DNA of 64,000 bases. Source: Leisingera caerulea DSM 24564 (GTDB taxonomy: Bacteria; Pseudomonadota; Alphaproteobacteria; Rhodobacterales; Rhodobacteraceae). This document shows, piece after piece, positions 43,871 through 52,986 of this stretch. Position numbers and translations under genes: made by a program. How positions within the stretch are numbered: the stretch's first letter is position 1; each line of letters begins with the position of its first letter. Under the pieces are notes generated by a model. That model saw only the letters and a program-made list of their open reading frames with translations. It was not told the origin of the DNA and ran no database searches. The stretch lies in contig NZ_AXBI01000020.1 of NCBI RefSeq assembly GCF_000473325.1, positions 496,001 to 560,000 of the forward strand, read 5' to 3'.

Positions 43871-43900
43871 CAAAAACAAAAACCCCGCCGAAGCGGGGTT
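43871..43900 (-). terminator. Intrinsic terminator of pilS
   Basis: On the minus strand AACCCCGC-TTCG-GCGGGGTT then TTTGTTTTTG. A UUCG loop. A TTTTTCGCAT copy abuts it at 43903-43912. Confidence 0.9.
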
Positions 43901-43921
43901 TCTTTTTCGCATAGCGTCCGC

Positions 43922-44395
43922 TTAGCGGGTGAAGGTGATGTCCAGCACGCCGGTGGTGCAATCGGACGCGGTGCCCGCACCATCGACGCCGGCAACGCTG
44001 CGCGGACCGAAGTCTTCCAGCTTCATGCGCTCACAGACGGAGCGGTTCAGGTTGGACATGGTGATGGTGAAGGTCTGGCCATTGCCGGTCGCGGTGACAT
44101 CGTCGAACATGCGGTCCGGCATGCCGGATGCGATCTGGAACTGCGAGCCAACCATCGAGCCGCTGTTGTCGGCGTCGGCGGTCACAGCGGAGAAATCGGG
44201 ATCCAGGCGGTACTGGGAGTGGATTTCGCTGGAGATCGCGATGGCGGTGCGGGTGTTGTCGGCGACGGTGGTGGAGTTGGTCACCTGGAAGTACATGTAC
44301 ATCACGCCGGCCAGGCCGCCCAGGACGACGATCACGCCGAGTGAGATCTGGAAAAGGTCATAGCCGCGTTTGCGCAGGGTGTTCAGTTTCTTCAT
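43922..44395 (-). CDS. pilS: Type IV prepilin (PilS-like major pilin)
   Basis: This 157-aa protein has a short basic leader (KKLNTLRKRG) before a hydrophobic helix (YDLFQISLGVIVVLGGLAGV), the prepilin peptidase pattern RG^Y. The usual Glu at position 5 is Gln, as seen in some secretory pilins. A two-cysteine C-terminal domain (VCERM, SDCTTG) suits the pilin D-region. It should form the thin pilus that stabilises mating pairs. It is separated by its own promoter and terminator. Confidence 0.75.
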   Translation of the reverse strand: MKKLNTLRKRGYDLFQISLGVIVVLGGLAGVMYMYFQVTNSTTVADNTRTAIAISSEIHSQYRLDPDFSAVTADADNSGSMVGSQFQIASGMPDRMFDDVTATGNGQTFTITMSNLNRSVCERMKLEDFGPRSVAGVDGAGTASDCTTGVLDITFTR

Positions 44396-44489
44396 GGTCG
44401 TGTTCCCGTTTCAATCCTTAGGAGCGTGGTGGCACGCGAGGGCGCCTGGTGGTTCGGACAAGCAGCGCAGGAAGCGCAGCCGCAAGAAT

Positions 44490-44519
44490 ATTATCCTCCC
44501 AATTGATGTATTTTCGCAA
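44490..44519 (-). promoter_or_regulatory. Predicted pilS promoter
   Basis: Minus strand: TTGCGA (44514-44519), 18-base spacer, GATAAT (44490-44495). The -35 overlaps a copy of the repeated motif, here as ATTTTCGCAAA on the plus strand. Confidence 0.55.
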
Positions 44520-44548
44520 ACCGCATTCCGCTAGTGAATGGTCCAAAA

Positions 44549-44557
44549 TGTGGATAA
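44549..44557 (-). promoter_or_regulatory. Perfect DnaA box TTATCCACA
   Basis: Minus-strand TTATCCACA, the DnaA consensus, lies 30 bases upstream of the pilS -35; the strongest instance of the DnaA-like word in the window. Confidence 0.7.
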
Positions 44558-44692
44558 ACTCGTCCTTCAGCCTCGCGGGACGCCTGAAAATGCGGAGAAC
44601 TCCCCCTCCAGGAATCTGGGCACTTTCTTCTCGCTTCGGGCAATGTATTTCCAGCGCTGAGTAATCCGCAGAAAAGGGCTGCGCATAATGTG

Positions 44693-44716
44693 AAAAGGGC
44701 CCCGTTTCCGGGGCCC
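44693..44716 (-). terminator. Intrinsic terminator of pilR unit
   Basis: GGGCCCC/GGGGCCC arms; minus tail TTTTC. Confidence 0.85.
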
Positions 44717-44749
44717 TAACCTGAGACAGAACTGTGACTGGCGGGAAAA

Positions 44750-45829
44750 TCAGCGCAAAGATGTCGTGATCTGCCCTTGCAGCGCAAAAACGCCCGCGAC
44801 GATGCCCAGCAGGGTGCCGGCGACAGCCAGCATGGCCAGGTTCCGGACCATCCCCATGGATGAGGTGATGTTCTTCTGGGATTGATCGATCCAGCCCTTT
44901 GACAGCTTGGAGAGCTGGGCGGAGAGATCCTGAGTTTCAGCGTAGATCTTGATGTTCAAGTTCATTTTACGGTCCGGCCATCCGGTTCCGGCCCGGTGAA
45001 GGGCGGCGCCGAAGTTGTTGCCGTTGAGCAGCTGGTTCCGGATCCTGAGAATCCGGTAGGCCACGTAGGGCGACGCCGAAGGCCGCAGCCGGTCCAGCGC
45101 CTGCGAGGCGGGCATGCCGCCTTGGATCAGCATTGACATCGACATCAGGAATGAAATGCCGGTGTACATCCGGTATGTCGAATAGAGCGGAAACTTGTCC
45201 GCGATGATGCGGCCGCCCCCGACCCAGCGCGGAAAGGAGAAAACGATCAGCGACAGGGTCGTCACCAGGAACAAGACCGTTGGGGTGATGTAGTTCATCG
45301 CGAAGGTGTTGATGAACCGCAGGAAGGCGGAAGGTCCGTACCACTTCTCGATGGGGTGCATCTCAGCGATCGTGGGAACCACTTCACTGCCGAAATACGT
45401 CATGATGCCAAAGAGCACAGCAATCAGAACGAGCGGATATGCAGATCCAACAAGAATGGTGGATTTGATTTTTCGCTTTTTCTCCAGCATCTCGAGGTAA
45501 TCGCGCAGGTTGGCTGCGAAATCGTTCGAGTTCTCAATCGCCTCCAGCACCATGATGTCTTCCTGCGGAGCCCAGGGCTTCATCGCCTGGCCGAGAGAGG
45601 AGCCGTTCTTTTTGCTCTGGATGATGTCATGCAGGATGATCGCCAGGGTCTCTTTTGGCTTTTTGCCTTCCTCGCTGGCTGTCTCCCACGCCATCTGGAT
45701 CGCGTCGGTCTGGTTCATGCCCGTTTCGATCAGTGCGATCAATTGGTCATAAAAACCCGTGCGCTGGCTGTAGCTGAAGAGAAGTTTCGCCAGCTTCTTC
45801 TCGATCTTTGAGGGCTTGTGAGGCTTCAT
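44750..45829 (-). CDS. pilR: PilR-like type IV pilus inner-membrane protein (GspF/PilC family)
   Basis: The 359-aa protein has two T2SF-like halves. One is near 60-130 (GSSLGQAMKPWAPQEDIMVL, then AIENSNDFAANLRDYLEMLE). The other is near 225-310 (SFLMSMSMLIQGGMPASQAL). It has three hydrophobic helices. This platform protein links the assembly ATPase to the pilus. The upstream start overlaps the degenerate ATPase gene by four bases, and the terminator is at 44693. Confidence 0.85.
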   Translation of the reverse strand: MKPHKPSKIEKKLAKLLFSYSQRTGFYDQLIALIETGMNQTDAIQMAWETASEEGKKPKETLAIILHDIIQSKKNGSSLGQAMKPWAPQEDIMVLEAIENSNDFAANLRDYLEMLEKKRKIKSTILVGSAYPLVLIAVLFGIMTYFGSEVVPTIAEMHPIEKWYGPSAFLRFINTFAMNYITPTVLFLVTTLSLIVFSFPRWVGGGRIIADKFPLYSTYRMYTGISFLMSMSMLIQGGMPASQALDRLRPSASPYVAYRILRIRNQLLNGNNFGAALHRAGTGWPDRKMNLNIKIYAETQDLSAQLSKLSKGWIDQSQKNITSSMGMVRNLAMLAVAGTLLGIVAGVFALQGQITTSLR

Positions 45830-46704
45830 GGCGTATGCTTTCCGGCAGGGGAGATGGCGTTATTGCGGAGTGTTTCCATCAGCGCAGAGCGCTGCAAAGG
45901 ATCGGCTGGAAGAGGGCCGAAGGCGTCCAGCACTGCGTTAGCCTCGCAAACCCCTTCCGCGGCTCTTGCGAGGGCATGGGCAAGAGCGCTCAAGCCCGGT
46001 GATGGATAGGACGGCGCCGGGGCGGCGTGCTTGCCGGATCCAGGCAGAACGACAATCTCGCCAATAACTTCGGCACCATTGATGCCATCTGAGCATGCGT
46101 CGCAGCCAGCACCCCTTTCGCGCCAGCTGCCGTGCCCTTCGAAAAGATTTGAATACTCCCCTGAAACCTTTCCCGCGCCCGGCTGTGAGCAAACAGCGCA
46201 AAGCCGGGGCAGTTTCGCGACATGGAAGAGACCGGAGAGCAGGCCTGCACTCCAGGGATCAAACCCTTCAGAGAAAAAACCAGCCAGGCGCGCAAGCGCC
46301 TTATCAGCAGCACTTCCCTCAATGCTTGCCCACACGCCGATGCCCCAGCGTGCGGCTTCAGCGCCGGTGCGGGCAAGGAGCGGCGCCCCTTCCGCATCGA
46401 TCGGGTCCACGATCAATGCATCGGGATCCGAATACATCGCGTAGCGGACAGCTGAGACCATTCGGTCACCGCCCGGCTGCATGGGCACGATGCTCTCGGG
46501 CGGAGCCCGGAACGCCCCCGGCAGTGCAACGACGGAGACCCGCATGCGGTCATGGGAGCGCATGCTGCGTGCCACATACTCCAACGCAAGCGTTCGCGCG
46601 TCCGCATCCGCACCAGAGACAAGCGCGATACCGGATGAGCGCTGGATCAGCTCTTTTATCGCGGCCTCCTGGCTTGGCAGGAACGCCAAATGCAGCTCGG
46701 TCAC
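45826..46704 (-). CDS. Degenerate PilQ/GspE paralogue lacking a P-loop
   Basis: This 292-aa protein aligns by eye with the C-terminal ATPase half of PilQ: a beta strand GIALVSGADADART in place of Walker A, DALIVDPID in place of Walker B, WASIEGSAADKALARLAGF in place of the His box, then zinc cysteines 169/172 (CAVC) and 201/204 (CDAC). The conserved Gly-Lys-Ser/Thr and Glu are gone, so it is probably catalytically dead. The reading frame is intact and sits between pilQ and pilR with four-base overlaps on both sides, so it is likely kept for a structural or regulatory job. Confidence 0.75.
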   Translation of the reverse strand: MTELHLAFLPSQEAAIKELIQRSSGIALVSGADADARTLALEYVARSMRSHDRMRVSVVALPGAFRAPPESIVPMQPGGDRMVSAVRYAMYSDPDALIVDPIDAEGAPLLARTGAEAARWGIGVWASIEGSAADKALARLAGFFSEGFDPWSAGLLSGLFHVAKLPRLCAVCSQPGAGKVSGEYSNLFEGHGSWRERGAGCDACSDGINGAEVIGEIVVLPGSGKHAAPAPSYPSPGLSALAHALARAAEGVCEANAVLDAFGPLPADPLQRSALMETLRNNAISPAGKHTP

Positions 46705-48323
46705 TTTTCCAGCCTCTTTTTCATTTCCTGTTCCTGTTCCAGAACGGCGACATCGGAGCGCAGGCGTTCCTGCAGGAACATGAAGTCGCGCTCGTAGGCC
46801 GAAAACAGATCCACCTCCTCTTCGACCTCGTTGATGTCGCAGAGACCCGCACCGACTTTAGAGAGGGCGTGGTGCAATACCGGCAGGCCGCCCAGTCCAC
46901 CCTCGTCGACAGGCCTCATCCAGTATTCCCGCATCTGGATGCGTTCGCCGCGGGCGAAGAGCTCAAGCAGCTTCGGGTCGGTGAGAACCGTCTCCGCAAC
47001 CACTGTCCGGCCGGAGAGGCCAAGTTTGCAGTGGTCGCAGCCGGGGCCGCGGACATAGAGATCATCGGCTCCCTTTTTGAAAACATTGATAAGCTTTTTC
47101 GCAAGCTCTTTGTCCAGCTGACCTTTGGCAACCGCTTCCCTGAAAGTGATGCGGCAGTGCTCGCACATGACACCGGCCAGACGCTGATAGACCAGGCCGC
47201 GGATAACTTGCGGATCCTGCAGCTTCCACGCGGGCACACCAAGGTCGATCATGCGGTCAAGAATGCCAAGCGCGGAGCCTGCATGGACCGTTGTCCAAAG
47301 GGCGTGGCCGGTCATCACCGCCTGAATGGCCAGGTTGCTCGTTTCAGATGAACGCGTCTCACCCATGACAATGACGTTCGGGTCGGAGCGCAAAGAGGCT
47401 TTCATCGCCTCAGTGAAGCCATCGACCCCGTTCTGCCCTGAGCGTACCGGCACCTGAATGGCGCCGGGCAGATCCAGTTCGACCGGTTCTTCGATGGTGT
47501 ACATCGTGATTTCGCGCAGCTTGTCGATGAACATCTTGTTCAGGACGCGCTGCAGTGTTGTCGATTTACCCGAGGACACTTTCCCGGCCAGGATATACAT
47601 CCCGTTTGTCCGGCGCCGCATCGTGGCAATGTCGGAAATCTGCTGGGCATTATAGCCCAGATGGTCGATTTCGATCTCATTCGCCGGCGCTTCATATTTG
47701 AGGCGCATGACAAGGGCGCCGCGGCCATCTGATGTTGGCGAATACTGCAGGCGGACCATCTCCACCTTGTTGGGCAGAAGGTTCGATTTCGAGGTCAGCG
47801 CGCCCTGCTGGAAGCTCAGGTCAGAGGTCGCTCCGCTTTGGTCAGAGGCAACGGCAAAGGCGGCTTTGATCAGCGCCATCCCCTCATCGGGCTCCCGGAA
47901 GCCAAGATCCTTGGCCCGGCCGAACACACGGATCCTGATCTCTGCATACCGCTTGAGAACGCGGATATGGACGTCGGACGCGCGCTCCGCCGCAGCTTTT
48001 GCCAGGATCTCCGAAAGGTCGACCTGCCGGTCCAGCTCCAGTGCGATCGCCTCAGTGGCGCCCCCGGTCTCATCAGCATAGAGGTCCATGAGGACGGTGG
48101 GCTCGACCTCATGGAACTCTTTGATCTCATACCCGCGGCGTGTCGCCGTGGAGAGGGCCATCTTTACGTCAGCGGACCAGCGGTCGCCGGTCGTGATGAT
48201 GGCAACCCCGTTTGAGAACAGCGCAACCTGCCTGCGCTGGGAGTCCGCAATCTGTACAGGCCCGTTTGGCCGCGTCAGCAGTTCAGCACTCGAAATGCTT
48301 TGCTTGAGTATGTCGGTGCTCAT
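46701..48323 (-). CDS. pilQ: PilQ type IV pilus assembly ATPase
   Basis: The 540-aa protein is a GspE/PilB-type hexameric ATPase. Walker A GKVSSGKST is at 247-255, Walker B VIVMGETR at 317-324 and the His box TTVHAG near 345-350. A zinc tetracysteine has Cys387/390 (CEHC) and Cys429/432 (CDHC). It powers pilus extension at the inner membrane. Upstream it has a gap with ATTTTCGCAAATC (48352-48364). It is overlapped by the degenerate paralogue at its end. Confidence 0.92.
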   Translation of the reverse strand: MSTDILKQSISSAELLTRPNGPVQIADSQRRQVALFSNGVAIITTGDRWSADVKMALSTATRRGYEIKEFHEVEPTVLMDLYADETGGATEAIALELDRQVDLSEILAKAAAERASDVHIRVLKRYAEIRIRVFGRAKDLGFREPDEGMALIKAAFAVASDQSGATSDLSFQQGALTSKSNLLPNKVEMVRLQYSPTSDGRGALVMRLKYEAPANEIEIDHLGYNAQQISDIATMRRRTNGMYILAGKVSSGKSTTLQRVLNKMFIDKLREITMYTIEEPVELDLPGAIQVPVRSGQNGVDGFTEAMKASLRSDPNVIVMGETRSSETSNLAIQAVMTGHALWTTVHAGSALGILDRMIDLGVPAWKLQDPQVIRGLVYQRLAGVMCEHCRITFREAVAKGQLDKELAKKLINVFKKGADDLYVRGPGCDHCKLGLSGRTVVAETVLTDPKLLELFARGERIQMREYWMRPVDEGGLGGLPVLHHALSKVGAGLCDINEVEEEVDLFSAYERDFMFLQERLRSDVAVLEQEQEMKKRLEK

Positions 48324-48351
48324 GGCTCACCCAATCGAAAAACAACAATCA

Positions 48352-48364
48352 ATTTTCGCAAATC
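48352..48364 (-). promoter_or_regulatory. TTTTCGCA motif upstream of pilQ
   Basis: ATTTTCGCAAATC lies 29 bases upstream of ATG 48323; a related TTTTTCGATT is at 48333-48342. Possible internal promoter or operator in the pil operon. Confidence 0.45.
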
Positions 48365-48400
48365 GCCCCATGGCTTCCGCCACGGGGCTGATAGCCGGGC

Positions 48401-49306
48401 TTACCCGCGGATCTGGATCTTGATCGGCTTGCCGTGGCGCAGAATGGTGATCGAAGTCTCATCGATCTGCTGGACGATCGTATCGTTGGGCAGCAGATCG
48501 CCCTCCCGGACACGGATCCGCTCCTCGCCATGCACGATCACCGCCGAGAAGTTTCCGGCCAGCCCGTAAACCTCCCGAAGCGACACCGGGATGTCGATCG
48601 GGGCCAGAGGGGCCGCCGTCTGGGCGCCGCCGGTATCCAGGGTAGAGGCGCCTTGCATGGAGGACAGCTCTTTGCGGATCAGCTCGACAATTTCGGACTG
48701 GGAGGGCGCATCCGAGGCGGCAGCCGTCTGCCTGGCGTTTGCTGACGGCGGCGCGACATAGGTGGGATCGAAGAAGCTCGAGCCGTCATCACGGGCCTTC
48801 GGGGCCTCGACGACGCTATCCGATGGCCCCTCCAGGGCTTCCTGGATTTCACGCTGGATCTGGGCCCTCTTGAGATCGGCATCAAGCAGGATCGGGCTGC
48901 CTTCCAGCTGCTTTGCCAGCTCCGGATACATCAGGCGGAAGGCGTCAACGCCCAGCAGCTCCACCAGCTGTTCGACAGATTTGGCGTGGCTGATCTGCCC
49001 TTCCAGGATCAGCCTTTGCTCCATGATGTCGGCCTGCTTGCTGACAATGCCGTAACGGTCCAGCCGCAGGGTGTCGGCCTTGGCCACCTCATCCACGGTG
49101 GCCTGAAAATCGCGTTCGACGTGTGCCGGCGCGCCTTCCGTTTCGGCCGCGGCAGCGTCCCGAACACTGCCATCGATCACGATCTCCGGTCCGGAGGGCG
49201 GATTTTCTGAGGACGGCTCCTGCGCGTTTACGGGCAGCTGGAACGCCAGCAAGGCCAGCGCAGAGATGCCAATCGGATTGAGGTATTTCATTTTCGCATT
49301 CTTCAT
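48401..49306 (-). CDS. pilP: PilP-like type IV pilus protein
   Basis: ATG 49306 (GAGG at 6 bases) gives a 301-aa precursor with a signal peptide (YLNPIGISALALLAFQ). The C-terminal 65 residues resemble PilP: VYGLAGNFSAVIVHGEERIR, then VREGDLLPNDTIVQQI, then ITILRHGKPIKIQIRG. The N-terminal extension is acidic and helical and is longer than IncI PilP (about 150 aa). PilP links the inner-membrane platform and secretin. It is in operon order between PilO and PilQ. Confidence 0.75.
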   Translation of the reverse strand: MKNAKMKYLNPIGISALALLAFQLPVNAQEPSSENPPSGPEIVIDGSVRDAAAAETEGAPAHVERDFQATVDEVAKADTLRLDRYGIVSKQADIMEQRLILEGQISHAKSVEQLVELLGVDAFRLMYPELAKQLEGSPILLDADLKRAQIQREIQEALEGPSDSVVEAPKARDDGSSFFDPTYVAPPSANARQTAAASDAPSQSEIVELIRKELSSMQGASTLDTGGAQTAAPLAPIDIPVSLREVYGLAGNFSAVIVHGEERIRVREGDLLPNDTIVQQIDETSITILRHGKPIKIQIRG

Positions 49307-49349
49307 GACGGCCTCGGTCAATTCGTGATGGTTTTATTCCCCGGTCCGC

Positions 49350-50900
49350 TTAACGCGGAGGAGGAGGCAGCATAGGCGGATGGTAGGCTTTGATCGCCAA
49401 ATCCCAGATCCCGGTCTGCATATTGTATAGCAGAGCCTGCGGGACGAGCGCCGGTACATCCTCCAGGATATCCCCAAAATTCGTCAGCCTGTATGGGGCC
49501 GAAATACGGATGTCGTGCGAGTTGAAAACCGGATGCGTGCGTGCCGCTTTCTGGTTTTTGTCATTCGGCCGAATGGCCAGCGGAGCACCCAGGACCTGGA
49601 AGCGCTCACGCAGCCGCTCCTCGATCAGGACGCCCGACCAGGGTTTTTCCTGGAAGGAGATCTCATTCACGCTGAATTCAAAGGTCCGTCCCCAGGACGC
49701 GGTTTCACCGTTGGCGGACAGGCGCGGTGCTGGTTCGTCCGCGGGGATGGCCGCGCGAAGCCAGCTGAAGCTTCCGCCTGAGCGGCTCCAGCCGGTGCTG
49801 ATCGTCCCCTTGCCTTTGTCAAACGAGCAGGAGATGGGCTGGGCCTCCCAGCCGGGGATGAGAATGGCGGACTTGGCCATCTCCTTCATGCAGACTTCGA
49901 TAAACCCGCCAATCTCAACCGATTTGTGCCAGGGCACATCATGAGGGGAGAAGGTCATTCCCTGCTCAGCCCGGCGGCGCAGTTCCCTCAGCTCTCGTTC
50001 CTGTTCAGCCCTTTGATGTTCGATGAAGAAGTACCCGCCGGCGGCGGCGGCCAAGAGAACGCTGCCCAGCAGGATCCGCGGCAGATTGTCTTTGATCGGG
50101 GTGCAGGATTTCAGCTTGCTGCCGGAACGCAGATCGACGAGCTCGTGCAGCTTCTCACGGCGTGTCTGCGGAATTCCCCACTCCAAAGGCGCATAGACGG
50201 CGGTCCAGTCCGGGGCCTCCAGGTCAGCAAGGAAGATCTGCTCCGCTGCTTCCCGGGAGCGCAGGATCTGATCGTCGAAAACCTTGCCGTCCCGGATCGA
50301 TCCGACCCACCAGGTGTCGCTGGCCTCACTGAGCTGGAACACACCGATCCACCGGGGGCCGGTCACTTCGGGGGGCAGCATCGTGACAAGCGCACGCATG
50401 CCAGGCACCTGGCCCTGATCAGGGCTGCCCAAACCGATGAAACCGTTGTCCAGGGTGTCGGTGTAGAGTTTGAAATCGACGGTGGCCTGGGTCGGGTCGT
50501 CCCGGGTCAGATCGTTCATCTCCTCGATCTTATCCTTGACGGCCGTATCCTCTTCGATCGAGGTCCAGGTCAGTCCGATCGCGGCTTTCTTGGTTCCGAA
50601 GGAAAGAACGCCCGCATCTTCAAGGAAGATGTCATCCGATACCTGCTCACTGCTGCGGCCAGCCTGCGGCTTGAGGCGCTGGAGCCATGCGAGCTTGCCC
50701 GAAGCGGCGTCTTTGGAGACGTCTTCTGCGGGCGGATCTTCATAGAGACTTTCGCCGGGAGCACTTTCAGGGCTCTCTTCCGTTTCGGAAGCTGCGGAGC
50801 GCCGCCAATTGAACTTCCGCAAGAGCGCAGAAAGCCCGGACGGCGCCGCGCCGTCAGCCTTCTGGTCAATGTTCTGGGTTTCTTCATTGTCGAAATTCAT
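49350..50900 (-). CDS. pilO: PilO-like type IV pilus accessory protein
   Basis: The 516-aa protein is bitopic: a cytoplasmic region of about 285 residues, a membrane helix (ILLGSVLLAAAAGGYFFI) and a periplasmic C-terminal region. This matches IncI PilO in layout and in its place between PilN and PilP. It is an inner-membrane component linking ATPase and secretin. The N-terminal 90 residues are acidic and low-complexity. Confidence 0.7.
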   Translation of the reverse strand: MNFDNEETQNIDQKADGAAPSGLSALLRKFNWRRSAASETEESPESAPGESLYEDPPAEDVSKDAASGKLAWLQRLKPQAGRSSEQVSDDIFLEDAGVLSFGTKKAAIGLTWTSIEEDTAVKDKIEEMNDLTRDDPTQATVDFKLYTDTLDNGFIGLGSPDQGQVPGMRALVTMLPPEVTGPRWIGVFQLSEASDTWWVGSIRDGKVFDDQILRSREAAEQIFLADLEAPDWTAVYAPLEWGIPQTRREKLHELVDLRSGSKLKSCTPIKDNLPRILLGSVLLAAAAGGYFFIEHQRAEQERELRELRRRAEQGMTFSPHDVPWHKSVEIGGFIEVCMKEMAKSAILIPGWEAQPISCSFDKGKGTISTGWSRSGGSFSWLRAAIPADEPAPRLSANGETASWGRTFEFSVNEISFQEKPWSGVLIEERLRERFQVLGAPLAIRPNDKNQKAARTHPVFNSHDIRISAPYRLTNFGDILEDVPALVPQALLYNMQTGIWDLAIKAYHPPMLPPPPR

Positions 50901-50962
50901 CGTTGCATCCTCGTATCGCAGCCGGTCCGGCTGAGCGGGGCCGGGCGAACCCGGCCGCCCCC

Positions 50963-52540
50963 TTAGTGTGCGGCTTTGGACCGGTCGATAATGCGCGGCG
51001 TGATCATCATGACCGTTGCAACGCGTTCGTTCGTCTTCTCCGAGTGACCGCCCCAGGCAGACAGGCCGTTGGCGTTTTTCTTCTTCTCGGTGGTGATGCG
51101 CTCGCGCTCAAAGCCCGCCAGGATCAGCGTCTGGCCATTCTCAACCACGGTCTGCTGTTCAAAGGACGTCTTGGAGACGACCGGCTGCTGGATCGCATCA
51201 TTGCCTTCGCCGAAGGTGCGCATGTCGTTGAGCTCCGACAGGCGGACCGTGTACTGCACCATGATATCGCGGTTGTTCATGATGCGCGGGAACAGCTGCA
51301 TCTGGAAGCCGGTGGTCACGATATCCGGGGTGCGGATGATGCGGTCATCGCCGTCTTCATCCTCTTCGATCGTGATCTCCTTGAGGTACGGGGTCTCGGT
51401 GACCACCTCGATCGGCGCTGCGCGGTTGTTCGACGTCGTGGCACCGGCGCGGTTTTTGACGGATACGCGCCCCTGCGTGGACAGCGCATTTACAACCGCG
51501 CCAACGGAGACATCACCGGACAGGATGCCGATGTTGTAATCGCCAAGGGCGCCGCCCGAGAACACGCTGGAGCCGAATTTCACCGCGCCGTCGGTCGTGT
51601 TGGAAATGGCCGCGCCCAGATCCAGGCCGAACTTGTTCTCATCGTTGAGGGAAACGGTCATGACCTGCACGTCGAAGCTGATCTGCTGGCTGATGGTGCC
51701 ATTCAGCTGCTCGATATACTCCTGCACCCGGTTCTGGTCGGCCACTTTGGCAGTGACGGTCACCAGGCCGGTGGTTGAACCGATCGAGACCTGTGCGCCT
51801 TCTCCCACCAGCCCGCTCATTGCGGCCTGCACTTCCGACCAGACATCAGAGTTGATCGAGGAGGTCGACGTGATGTTGTTGGAGCCGATCGAGGAGGTCT
51901 GGCCTGAGGTCGAAGGCAGCGCTGTGATCTGGTACTTCCGCGTCACGTAATCGCGGAAGATCACCCTCCCGTCCGAATAGGACCACTCAACCTCGAAGGT
52001 CGAAGCAATCCGGTTCAGAACGTCGGAGAGAGAGCCGCGCAGGTCAGGCCGCATGGTGATGCCGGGCTCTTCAGATGCGCGTGATGACCGGCCGCCGGCA
52101 ACCGCATTGCGCGGCGCAGGGCGGCCGGTGCTGTCGGTGCTCGACGTGGCTTCGTCCGCGGAAATGACGCTGTTGTCATTCGCAGAGGACAATTTGCCGG
52201 TCGGACCCAGGGCAAGAATATGCGGGATGCCGGTGATGTCCGCCATGCGCTGAATGATCTCGTTCAGACCCATGGGGTCGCGGCTCTGCAGCTTGATCGC
52301 ACCCGGCGCTTCCAGGTGGGACGGCAGCAAGGCCGAAGCGTTGTGGCGCTCGGGGGAGGCGCCGACAAAGATGCCATCTGAGAACTGCGAACCGCCTGCA
52401 CGTTTGGCGGTGCGTCCGCCAAGGCGCTCGAGACCCATTTTCACGCCCGTCTCATAACGGCTGATTTTCTCATCCTCGCCCGTCGAGCAAGCGGTGAGCG
52501 CGATCAGCGACACAGCGCCAAAAGACAACAGTTTTTTCAT
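50963..52540 (-). CDS. pilN: PilN secretin lipoprotein
   Basis: This 525-aa protein has a lipobox LTAC near residue 18, an N-domain, and a C-terminal secretin beta-domain (ISFDVQVMTVSLNDENKFGL, then VTETPYLKEITI and QLFPRI, then NGQTLILAGFERE). It forms the outer-membrane channel of the thin pilus. In IncI systems this is PilN; BfpB is the close relative. It follows the TcpQ-domain gene. Confidence 0.92.
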   Translation of the reverse strand: MKKLLSFGAVSLIALTACSTGEDEKISRYETGVKMGLERLGGRTAKRAGGSQFSDGIFVGASPERHNASALLPSHLEAPGAIKLQSRDPMGLNEIIQRMADITGIPHILALGPTGKLSSANDNSVISADEATSSTDSTGRPAPRNAVAGGRSSRASEEPGITMRPDLRGSLSDVLNRIASTFEVEWSYSDGRVIFRDYVTRKYQITALPSTSGQTSSIGSNNITSTSSINSDVWSEVQAAMSGLVGEGAQVSIGSTTGLVTVTAKVADQNRVQEYIEQLNGTISQQISFDVQVMTVSLNDENKFGLDLGAAISNTTDGAVKFGSSVFSGGALGDYNIGILSGDVSVGAVVNALSTQGRVSVKNRAGATTSNNRAAPIEVVTETPYLKEITIEEDEDGDDRIIRTPDIVTTGFQMQLFPRIMNNRDIMVQYTVRLSELNDMRTFGEGNDAIQQPVVSKTSFEQQTVVENGQTLILAGFERERITTEKKKNANGLSAWGGHSEKTNERVATVMMITPRIIDRSKAAH

Positions 52541-52564
52541 TTTTCAATCCTTCCGGGGTGGCGC

Positions 52565-52960
52565 TCAGTTGCTGCTCAGCGGCTGGTGCTGGATGTGCAG
52601 CACGCGGTTGCCGCGGTGGAATGTTGCGGAAAGCTCGGGGTTGCCCAGGTAAATGGAGTCGATCAGGCTCGACGCGCTTTCCTCAAAACCGCCAGCAAAG
52701 GTCGCCGAGGCGCGCAGCCGGTAATCATCCGGACTGTCCCAGATGAGCGTCCAGCCCGACACCCGGGTCCAGCCGTCCAGCGTGTCCTTCAAAGACGTGC
52801 CGGCCATGACAACCCATTTGTTCTGCGCCGATGCCGCAGGCGCATCGCCAGGGGCGCCGCCGCCCGCTGCAAGCGGTGCAGCATGGGTGCAGGCGAACAG
52901 CGCGAGCCCTGCGGCAAACGCCAGGCGCATGAGTGCATTTTTGTCTGACGACGTTTTCAT
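52565..52960 (-). CDS. Secreted TcpQ-domain protein (PilL C-terminal-like)
   Basis: ATG 52960 has AGAGG 9 bases away. The 131-aa precursor has a signal peptide (NALMRLAFAAGLALFACTHA). Its body matches the TcpQ domain: KWVVMAGTSLKDTLDGWTRV, SGWTLIWDSPDDYRL, LIDSIYLGNPELSATF, NRVLHIQHQPL. TcpQ proteins aid secretin localisation at the outer membrane, where the PilL C-terminus does this in IncI pili. It precedes pilN by 24 bases. Confidence 0.8.
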   Translation of the reverse strand: MKTSSDKNALMRLAFAAGLALFACTHAAPLAAGGGAPGDAPAASAQNKWVVMAGTSLKDTLDGWTRVSGWTLIWDSPDDYRLRASATFAGGFEESASSLIDSIYLGNPELSATFHRGNRVLHIQHQPLSSN

Positions 52961-52986
52961 TTCGATCATCCTCTTAATGGTCGCCG

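Larger units (their letters stand above)
44396..44749. other. Gap between pilS and pilR with pilS promoter and pilR terminator
   Basis: No gene is visible in this 354-base gap. It contains the pilS promoter region (44490-44519), a DnaA-box-like TGTGGATAA (44549-44557) and the hairpin terminator of the pilR unit (44693-44716). Confidence 0.5.
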
